Part shown: piece by piece, positions 42,301-50,140 of the stretch | Numbering within the stretch: position 1 is the stretch's first letter | Layout: every line of letters begins with the position of its first letter | Notes under the pieces: generated by a model | What the model was told of the DNA's origin: nothing | Database searches by the model: none | What the model saw: only the letters and a program-made list of their open reading frames with translations | Made by a program: the position numbers and the translations under genes | Assembly (NCBI GenBank): GCA_019359355.1 | Contig: JAHHHM010000001.1 | Location: 1-64,000 of the forward strand | Direction: 5' to 3' | DNA: 64,000 nucleotides | Source of the DNA: Microcoleus vaginatus WJT46-NPBG5 | Lineage (GTDB): Bacteria > Cyanobacteriota > Cyanobacteriia > Cyanobacteriales > Oscillatoriaceae

Positions 42301-44792
42301 TATTCTGCTTCTACGGCTTCTAAATGCAGGGACAAGGCGAGATCATAGTGACTCTGCCAACTGTTTGCTGGCAACAGTTTTAATCCCACGGTTAAATACC
42401 TGACAGCCGCTTCATAAGCTGCCGCTGCTTTTGCTTTTGTGCCGGCCATTAAATTTAAGCTGGCAAGTTCCTCTTTTTCCGGTTCACTGGTAATTAGTTC
42501 CAAGCCGATATTGAGCTGATTAACAATATCAAAGATATTTTCTTCTAGAGCAAATTTCGCTGTTTTCTGCAATAGCAATTGGCCAATTTTTAAGTGAGTG
42601 GCTTTTTTCTGGTCTTCTGCAATTAAAGAGTAGGCAGCTTGTTGCACCCGATCATGCAAAAACTTGTAGCTAACCCGGATTTCGTCAAAAACTAAAGCGC
42701 CTCGTTCAGCTTCGTCAAAAAATAAGGGAATTTTGTATGCGTTGCTCAAGGGTAAAATTAAGCCGGCTTGCAGGGCATCCCATAACTCCTCGGCTGTGGT
42801 TAACACAGATTGCTCGTTAACAATGGCAAGCACATCTAAGCTAAAAGAGTTGCCAATACAAGCCGCAAGTTTTAAAAGATGCTGGGTTTTCTCTGGCAGC
42901 TTTTGAATGTTTCTGGCAACCAGTTCGACAATATTATAATCGGTAATGCCAATGGCTTGAATTTGATCAATATTCCACAGCCAGCGACCTTCAAAAAAAT
43001 CAAAATGCAAAAGCTTTTCAGCATAAAACGTTTGCAGTAATTGAGTGAGGAAGAAGGGATTACCGCCGGTTTTATTAAAAACTAGCTCAGCAAGTTCTTT
43101 CGATCTGTCTTTTTCGTGGAGGGTATCGGCCACTAAGTGTTCAACATGAGTGAGCGCCAAAGGCTGGAGGGTGATATTATTCACAATTGCTACGCCTGAT
43201 TTAATCTCCTCTAAAGTCAGCATTAACGGATGCGTTGGGCTGACTTCATTATCCCGATACGCGCCAATCATCAGTAGGTATTGGCTATCAAGGTCAGCGA
43301 TTAGCAGATGAATTAACTTTAAGGAAGCACTATCTGCCCATTGCAAGTCATCAAGGAATAAGACAAGCGGATGTTCTTTTCGGGTAAAGACTTGAATGAA
43401 TTGTTTAAAAACTCGATTAAAGCGATTTTGAGATTCAGTAGGACCCATTTGAGGGACAGCCGGCTGGTTTCCGACTATCAATTCAACTTCTGGAATCACA
43501 TCAACAATTACTTGACCATTCGCACCCAAAGCATTTTCTAGCTTTTCTTTCCAAATAGAGATGCGATCAGAACTTTCTGTTAAAAGCTGTCTGATGAGTT
43601 CAGCGAAGGCTTGAATTAACGCGGCATAAGGAATATTTCGCTTAAACTGATCGAACTTGCCGGCGATAAAATACCCACGCGCCGCAACAATCGGTTTATG
43701 TACTTCTTGAACTAAACAAGATTTACCGATGCCTGAGTAACCGGAAACTAACATCATCTCGGAACGGAGATCGCCCAAGTCCTCTTGGGAGTTTTTGTTC
43801 GGTTGCCTTCCAGAAATCCGGTCAAAAGCATCCATCAATGTGATGACTTCTGCTTCACGCCCATACAATTTTTGAGGGATAGAAAATTTTCCAGATTTAT
43901 CCCGTTTTCCCGGAGTGAAATTTTTAATTTTCCCTGTCTTTTGCAGATGTATCAGACATTCTTCTAAATCCACCTTTAGCCCTTGAGCGCTTTGATATCG
44001 GTCTTCTGCATTTTTAGCTAAAAGTTTCATCACAATATCAGAAACCGCCCCAAAAATTTCTAGACAAGCCGGCGCTTCCTCAAACGTTTCTACAGCATGA
44101 GGGGGAACCGGCTGTTTGGCAATATGGCAGTGAACGAGTTCTAGCGGATCGAGGGAGGGGAAAGGAAGCGAACCTGTTAGCATCTCATAAAAGGTGACAC
44201 CTAAAGAGTAGAAATCGGTGCGGTAATCAATTGAGCGATTCATCCTTCCGGTTTGTTCCGGTGACATATAGGCGAGGGTGCCTTCTATCAAATTAGGATT
44301 GCTCAGATTTTGGGTTTCTCTTGACAGCCGGGAAGAAATGCTAAAGTCGGTGATTTTAACCTTTTTAGTGCCTGGATTGATGATAATATTGTGAGGCTTA
44401 ATATCTTTATGGATGATGTGGTTTTGATGCAGCACTGCGAGGGCTGAGGCTAGCTGAATTGCAATCAAAAGAAACTGCGCTAAATCAATTTTTTCATGGC
44501 TGAGAAATTGTTTAAGAGATTCTCCGCCAAAATCCTCCAAAATTAATGCCAGACCGTTGTTATAGTTGTCCAAAGCAATCGACCTGACAATTCCCTCCCC
44601 ATTTAGACTTTGGGAAATTTTGTATTCGTGTCTTAATTGGGTAATTTCTTCTAGGGTGGGATACTCTGCTTTAAGCACTTTAACGATTACTGGGGTTTTA
44701 TCCAATTGCTTTATTCCCCGGAAGATTATCGTTTTTTCTCCTTCATGAAGCGGTAAAGAGTTAAGTTGGTAATCAGTTAAAGAGATGTTCAT
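39330..44792 (-). CDS. Ser/Thr kinase-AAA-GAF-histidine kinase hybrid (HstK type)
   Basis: An 1820-residue signalling protein. I chose the ATG at 44792; a TTG at 44837 is less likely. Order: Hanks-type kinase (about 1-265; VIVKVL lysine, catalytic loop [23 protein letters not shown]); AAA_16-type ATPase (Walker A [9 protein letters not shown] near 352, Walker B [12 protein letters not shown]); a long helical TPR-like region (about 640-1330); GAF (about 1365-1515); coiled coil; histidine kinase ([14 protein letters not shown] near 1562, [35 protein letters not shown]). DFG of the Ser/Thr kinase is DFS. This giant layout is well known in filamentous cyanobacteria, where members are linked to nitrogen or stress signalling. 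The partner is not encoded nearby. Confidence 0.93.
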   Translation of the reverse strand: [1820 protein letters not shown]

Positions 44793-45325
44793 TTTTGATG
44801 AGAAATATGTACTTGATGAATTGAAGCAAACAGACAAGTGAATAGATGAGATTTTTTAATTTAGAAATTAATGATTCTGTAGTTTCCAAATCAGAAAATC
44901 AGATGAAAATAGTGCAGCCCTAACTAAAAATTCAAAACCTTCGCAATCGCTCCTCAGATTGAGGTATGCAAAACTTCTCTGACAGGTGTCTGCCGTTGCC
45001 GACTTGAACGGAAAAATGCCTGTTCCAGAATGGTGAAGTCGCGATCCATCAATAAATTTAACACCTTTTGATGCCGGCTCTTGTCTGTGGTGATTACCCC
45101 ATCCTTGCTCTATGCCCGGTGTTTCTCTCCTGGAGTCATGTTGAATTTTGCCTACTACTTACCTTTTTAGAGAATGCCCTAAATTTAAAAATATATTGAC
45201 TTTTATATAAATTGAAATATAAAAACACACATCTTAATTTTTTTTAAAGTAAAACGGAAAAAAAGCTTAACAAAAACCGAATAAACGGATAAATTATTCC
45301 TTATTCAGACCCGTACCTGCCAAAT
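44793..45325. other. Divergent non-coding region
   Basis: These 530 bp lie between the hybrid kinase (-) and the acylase (+). The right end is extremely AT-rich (45170-45290), as expected for promoters. I found no convincing Fur-type dyad and no gene; a 31-codon frame near 45045 on the minus strand is too weak to call. Confidence 0.5.
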
Positions 45326-47434
45326 ATGTTCTTAAATCAACCGCTTTCAGCTCGTCTTCAAAGGCGATTTTTACGAATTATTTCATTGATTGCCGGTTTT
45401 GTCCTAACTTTGCTTCTAGGCATCTACAGCCCATCTGCCGGTTCACAAAATAGTGAAATTTTATGGGATACCTATGGCATTCCTCATATTTATGCACAAG
45501 ATGCAAAAAGTTTGTTTCACGCCTTTGGTTGGGCGCAGATGCAAAGTCATGGCAATCTAATTTTACGTTTATATGCTCAAGCGCGAGGACGGGCAGCAGA
45601 ATACTGGGGGGAAGATTACTTGGAATCGGATCAATGGGCGCATACAATGGGAATTCCCGAACGCGCCGGCGAATGGTATAAAGCCCAAAGTCCTGAATTT
45701 CAAACTTATCTTGATGCCTTTGCTGCCGGCATCAACGCGTATGCCAAACAACATCATGATGAGATTGACGATGAATTAGAAGTGGTGCTGCCAATTGTGC
45801 CGGCAGATTTACTTGCTCACTTGCAACGTGTTGTTCATTTCACATTTGTTGTCAACCCACAAAGTCTTGCCAATCTTCACGAAAACATTAATCCTGCCGG
45901 TTCTAATGGATGGGCAATTGCACCCTCACATTCAGAAAGTGGAAATGCGATGTTATTGGCTAATCCCCATCTTCCTTGGGCAGATTTATTTTTGTGGTAT
46001 GAAGCGCAGCTAAATGCCCCTGGAATTGATGCCTATGGAGCAACCCTCGTGGGATTTCCTGTTCTAGAAATTGCTTTTAATAATAATTTGGGCTGGACGC
46101 ATACAGTTAATACCCATGATGGCTGGGATGCCTACGAATTGCAATTAGCAAATGAGGGCTATCGCTTCGATGGAAAAATCAGAGCTTTTGAAACAGAAAA
46201 AAAAGTCTTGAAAGTGAAACAAGCAGACGGTACGCTGCGTGAAGAACCTTTGCTCATGCGGCGTTCCATTCACGGGCCGGTTGTGGCACAAAAAGATGAT
46301 AAAGCAATTGCGCTGCGCGTTGTGGGACTAGATCAGCCTGGAGCTTTAGAAGAGTGGTGGGAAATGGCACGGGCGAATAATTTGGCAGCGTTTGAAACCG
46401 CGCTTAAACGCTTGCAGATTCCCATGTTTACAGTAATGTATGCGGATCGAGAAGGGCATATTATGCACTTTTTTAACGGTCAAGTTCCGGTGCGTTATCA
46501 AGGAAATTTTGAAGATTGGTTGGGCATTATTCCAGGCGATCAATCTGATAATTTATGGACTAGGAATCACCCTTACGAAGACTTGCCCCGTGTGATCGAT
46601 CCGCCCACCGGCTGGTTACAAAATGCCAACGATTCGCCCTGGACAACAACATTTCCACAGGTAATCGATCCAGATAATTATCCTTCCTATATGGCACCGC
46701 GTGGCCCAATGAATTTGCGGCCCCAGCGTTCAGCGAAGATGCTGCTTGAAGAGGACAAACTCTCGTTTGATGAAGTGGTTAAATATAAGCATTCAACGCG
46801 CCTAGAATTGGCTGATCGTTTGCTAGATGATTTAATTCCCGCCGCCCGTCAGGGTAGTGAATTAGCGCGTCGGGCGGCTGATGTGTTGCAAAATTGGGAT
46901 CGCAATGCAGATGCAGATAGCCGAGGTGCTGTGCTTTTTGCATTCTGGGCGGATGCAATGGATTCTGATAACTTGTTTGCAAAACCTTGGAGTGAACAAT
47001 CTCCCCTGACAACACCGGCTGGTTTGGCAAATCCTGCCGGCGCGGTATCGGTATTGGAAGGAGTTGCAGCCAAAGTTGAGGCGACTTATGGATCGCTGGA
47101 TATCGCGTGGGGCGAGGTCAACCGGCTGGTTTCTGGGGATATTAATTTGCCGGCAAATGGTGCTGAGGATTTTCTGGGTGCATTTCGCGCACTTGAATTA
47201 TCTCCCACAGAAGACGGTCATTTTGAAGCAGTTGGGGGAGATTCTTATGTCGCCGTGATTGAATTTTCTCAGCCGGTAAAAGCAATGGCACTCACGAGTT
47301 ATGGCAATGCAACGCAACCCAATTCGCCGCATCGGGGCGATCAGTTAAAGTTATTTGCCGGCAAACAATTAAGGCCGGTGTGGCGATCACGTCCGGAAAT
47401 TGAAGCGCATTTAGCTTCTCGGCAACAGTTTTAA
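45326..47434 (+). CDS. Penicillin-acylase-family Ntn hydrolase, exported
   Basis: A 702-residue amidase of the penicillin G acylase/PvdQ/AHL-acylase family. It has an N-terminal signal-anchor (IISLIAGFVLTLLLGIYS), an alpha chain beginning SEILWDTYGIPHIYAQDAKSLFHAFGWAQMQ, then the autoproteolysis site with nucleophile Ser193 in AGSNGWAIAPSHSESGNAMLLANPHLPW, and NNNLGWTHTVNTHDG, RRSIHGPVVAQ. Such enzymes mature by self-cleavage in the periplasm and hydrolyse amide-linked acyl groups (beta-lactams, acyl-homoserine lactones, lipidated siderophore precursors). The substrate is unknown. The genes around it suggest a metallophore role, which is inference. Confidence 0.9.
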   Translation: MFLNQPLSARLQRRFLRIISLIAGFVLTLLLGIYSPSAGSQNSEILWDTYGIPHIYAQDAKSLFHAFGWAQMQSHGNLILRLYAQARGRAAEYWGEDYLESDQWAHTMGIPERAGEWYKAQSPEFQTYLDAFAAGINAYAKQHHDEIDDELEVVLPIVPADLLAHLQRVVHFTFVVNPQSLANLHENINPAGSNGWAIAPSHSESGNAMLLANPHLPWADLFLWYEAQLNAPGIDAYGATLVGFPVLEIAFNNNLGWTHTVNTHDGWDAYELQLANEGYRFDGKIRAFETEKKVLKVKQADGTLREEPLLMRRSIHGPVVAQKDDKAIALRVVGLDQPGALEEWWEMARANNLAAFETALKRLQIPMFTVMYADREGHIMHFFNGQVPVRYQGNFEDWLGIIPGDQSDNLWTRNHPYEDLPRVIDPPTGWLQNANDSPWTTTFPQVIDPDNYPSYMAPRGPMNLRPQRSAKMLLEEDKLSFDEVVKYKHSTRLELADRLLDDLIPAARQGSELARRAADVLQNWDRNADADSRGAVLFAFWADAMDSDNLFAKPWSEQSPLTTPAGLANPAGAVSVLEGVAAKVEATYGSLDIAWGEVNRLVSGDINLPANGAEDFLGAFRALELSPTEDGHFEAVGGDSYVAVIEFSQPVKAMALTSYGNATQPNSPHRGDQLKLFAGKQLRPVWRSRPEIEAHLASRQQF

Positions 47435-47487
47435 AACCCACAGATAAACACCGATAATTGCTAATTTATCTGCGTTTATCTGCGGTT
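47435..47487. terminator. Bidirectional hairpin between convergent genes
   Basis: Imperfect 22-bp arms (47435-47457 and 47465-47487; left arm contains CACAGATAAACACCGATAA) fill the gap between the acylase stop and the MFS stop and overlap the MFS stop codon. Placed between convergent genes, it can end both transcripts. It belongs to the same word family as 15331-15362. Confidence 0.55.
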
Positions 47488-48781
47488 AAAAATTCTCATC
47501 CCGATCCGGCACAAGGCGTTCCACATCGCGCAACCGGCGGAAAGCATACCCACTTAACCCAACAAGCAATAAGCAAATTGAGCTAATCACGTACAACAGC
47601 GCCACACCGGCACCGTTACCCGTCCCAAATATTCCCCCAAAAATGGGTGCTAGCGAACCTTGTGGCTTCATTGCCGGCTCAAATACAAAATCGGCAAGTG
47701 GCCCAGCTATTAAGTAACCGAGTGCTGACATGATCATCATCAGCATTGAACGCGTGGCGAATACGCGCCCCTGAACTGCCGGTTTAACCTTGGCTAACCA
47801 AATCGCATCATAGGAACTGCCCAAGAGTGGAAAGTTGACGGATGAACAAAATTGTGCAGGAAGCCAAATGAACAGCGTTTGACCAAAGCCAAAGACGGTT
47901 TTACTGATGCCGGCACCCACCATTCCCAGCAGAAAACCGTTGATTCGGCGCTTTGGGCCACCCCAGCCGGTGATGATCAGTGCCCCGATCACGCCGCCAA
48001 TACCGGCTGCTGAGGCGACGGTTCCCAAGACTCTAGCATCGTTGCCGGTGCGGGCTAAAATCATGGGCGAGTAAAGTGCTGCGCCGATATCGTGGGCGAA
48101 CCAGAAGAGGGAGGCGGATAGTAGGAGGGCAAGTAAACTGGGGCGTTTGGCGATATAGCGGAAGCCGAAGCTGATTTCGTGGAGAATGTTTGACCGGCTT
48201 TGTTGTGCTGTTTCTGTGATTTTTGGTTGCGGGATGTGTGCGAAGAGGACTGTGGTGACGGCGAGTACAAAGGTGATGAGGTCGATGGTTAAGATGCCGG
48301 CGAGGCTAATCAGATAGTAGAGGGAACCGGCGAGTGCCGGTGCCATGATATTAGAGCCATAACTTGCTAAAAAGCCGATACTGCTGGCGCGGCTGTACTG
48401 CTTTTCCGGCACCATAACTGAGATTGTTGCTGAGTAGGCGAGTTCTTGAATTTGCTCGAAGGTGCCGGCGATTGAGCCGGCTACATATAGGTGCCAGATT
48501 TGCAAATTGTGTGTGAGATAAAGTAATAAAATAGCGATGGTTGATAGGCCGGCAACGGTATCACCGGCTATCATGAGAAGTTTTCGATTGTAGCGATCTA
48601 CAATGATGCCGGCGAAGGGTGCGATTAATATCCGTGGGATTTGGGTGAAGAAACCAAATAATGCTAATGCTGTTGTTTGTTCTGTAATTTCCCATACCCA
48701 TATTGTGAGGGCAAAGCTTGACATTTGGCTGCCAATGATTGAGGCTGTTTGCCCGCTCCAAATGGTTAGGAAGGTTCGCAC
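47486..48781 (-). CDS. MFS exporter (EntS/MdtG-like)
   Basis: A 431-residue major facilitator with about twelve hydrophobic helices, starting at GTG 48781 (read as Met; RTFLTIWSGQTASIIGSQMSSFALTIWVWE). The motif A region after helix 2 is AGIIVDRYNRKLLMIAGD. This N-terminal pattern is shared with the MFS_3 group, to which the enterobactin exporter EntS belongs. It is probably a drug or siderophore exporter. It is transcribed after the TonB receptor and the PepSY protein (147-bp gap), so a metallophore export role is plausible but unproven. Confidence 0.85.
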   Translation of the reverse strand: MRTFLTIWSGQTASIIGSQMSSFALTIWVWEITEQTTALALFGFFTQIPRILIAPFAGIIVDRYNRKLLMIAGDTVAGLSTIAILLLYLTHNLQIWHLYVAGSIAGTFEQIQELAYSATISVMVPEKQYSRASSIGFLASYGSNIMAPALAGSLYYLISLAGILTIDLITFVLAVTTVLFAHIPQPKITETAQQSRSNILHEISFGFRYIAKRPSLLALLLSASLFWFAHDIGAALYSPMILARTGNDARVLGTVASAAGIGGVIGALIITGWGGPKRRINGFLLGMVGAGISKTVFGFGQTLFIWLPAQFCSSVNFPLLGSSYDAIWLAKVKPAVQGRVFATRSMLMMIMSALGYLIAGPLADFVFEPAMKPQGSLAPIFGGIFGTGNGAGVALLYVISSICLLLVGLSGYAFRRLRDVERLVPDRDENF

Positions 48782-48928
48782 AATCGTTGTTGTTTTTAAT
48801 CGCAGGTGGACGTAGATTAGCGCAGATGATAGCTTAGCGTGCCGAAGGCATATACTAATGGATTAGGGGTAAGTGTTATAAGTTTTTGTGAGGATTAATT
48901 GATTGTTTTAATATCTGATTTTGATGGG

Positions 48929-50092
48929 TTAAAACCAGGGCCATTCGGTTAGTCTGAGGGGTTCTTGTTCGTAAGTGGGGATGCCTTGGCTGCGGCGGAT
49001 GGCTTCTTCCCGTCGAGCTTTGGCCCACTGGCGTTGTCGCCACAATACGAGGCCGGTAAGGAATAGCAATGCTGGGGAAAGACCGATTAATACATGAATG
49101 ATTCGGGTTACTATGCCTCCATAGCTGCCAATATGGAGGGGAAATTGTAAGTTTATAATTCTGTTGGCTAAAGGGGCTTTTAAGGCGTTTTCTACGCGTA
49201 AAACTTTGCCACTGTACTGGTCAAGATAAATTCTAGTATCCCCATTCGGTGTGATTTCTTGGGGAAATTTCTTTCTAACTTGGATGATTTTTTCGGGTTG
49301 GCTTGGAAGGGAAACAAAAGTTGTTTTTGCCCCCGGTAAGGCTGCATCGGCTTTTTTTAAAATGGCATCTATTGGCATCACCGGCTTATTTTTTACCACT
49401 TTTGATGTTAGTTCCGGCGGATGGGGTGTTTGCGTGATCGAGTAAACGGTGTTTTCAAATTCGGTGTGAAAAATTATTGCGGTGCCGGTGAAGGCAATGA
49501 TTATTAGAAAGATGGCTGATAAAATTCCGCTGACTTTGTGGAGATCGTAATTAATGAGTCGGCTTGGGGAATTCCAGCGAATTTTAAAACCAGGAATTAA
49601 TTTTTTCCAACCTGGCCATAATATGATGCCGGTGAGGGTAAGCAGTAGCAGCAATATCCCGCAGATACCAACAACTTTCATGCCGCTTTCGCCGGCAAGC
49701 AGTGTGTAATGCAGGTCATAAATAAAAGTGGTTAAGGTGCGTCCCCATTGTTGAGAACCAAGGATATCGCCGGTGTAAGGGTTGAGATAAAAGAAGAGGG
49801 ATTCATCGTTTTTTGATGACATCGCAACTTTATAAACGCTATCTATCTTTTGCGGCAGATCGATGTAAGAAAGCGTTAAATCGGGATAGGCTGATCGGAC
49901 GATATCGAGCGCTGTTTGGACAGGGATTCGTTGTCCTTGAGGAATGACGTGAGACAGGTGAGGATTGAGAAAGCGATCAATCTCTTTATGGAAAACTAAG
50001 AAGCTGCCGGTTAAGCCAATGAGTACCAGAATTAGTCCTACTAATATTCCTAAATAGCGGTGCAGACTCAAAGCGATTGAATGTAATTTCAT
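48929..50092 (-). CDS. PepSY-associated membrane protein (PiuB type)
   Basis: A 387-residue inner-membrane protein with four helices: one at about 13-35 (LGILVGLILVLIGLTGSFLVFHKEID), a periplasmic PepSY region (RIPVQTALDIVRSAYPDLTLSYIDLP), a pair at about 145-215 with HKVSGILSAIFLIIIAFTGTAIIFH, and a last one near 335-355. The family (PepSY_TM, PiuB, iron-regulated membrane protein) is regularly encoded beside TonB siderophore receptors and is thought to help reduce or release iron. The gene lies 48 bp after the receptor gene on the same strand, with a perfect hairpin in the gap. Confidence 0.88.
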   Translation of the reverse strand: MKLHSIALSLHRYLGILVGLILVLIGLTGSFLVFHKEIDRFLNPHLSHVIPQGQRIPVQTALDIVRSAYPDLTLSYIDLPQKIDSVYKVAMSSKNDESLFFYLNPYTGDILGSQQWGRTLTTFIYDLHYTLLAGESGMKVVGICGILLLLLTLTGIILWPGWKKLIPGFKIRWNSPSRLINYDLHKVSGILSAIFLIIIAFTGTAIIFHTEFENTVYSITQTPHPPELTSKVVKNKPVMPIDAILKKADAALPGAKTTFVSLPSQPEKIIQVRKKFPQEITPNGDTRIYLDQYSGKVLRVENALKAPLANRIINLQFPLHIGSYGGIVTRIIHVLIGLSPALLFLTGLVLWRQRQWAKARREEAIRRSQGIPTYEQEPLRLTEWPWF

Positions 50093-50110
50093 ATCGATTC
50101 ACCGATTAAT

Positions 50111-50133
50111 AGGGTGCGTGCCTCACGCACCCT
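50111..50133. repeat. Perfect 10-bp hairpin AGGGTGCGTG
   Basis: AGGGTGCGTG (50111-50120) and CACGCACCCT (50124-50133) with a 3-nt loop, in the 48-bp gap between receptor and PepSY genes. It may lower expression of the downstream genes or protect the receptor mRNA. The same palindrome type recurs in bacterial intergenic DNA. Confidence 0.7.
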
Positions 50134-50140
50134 AGGAGTT

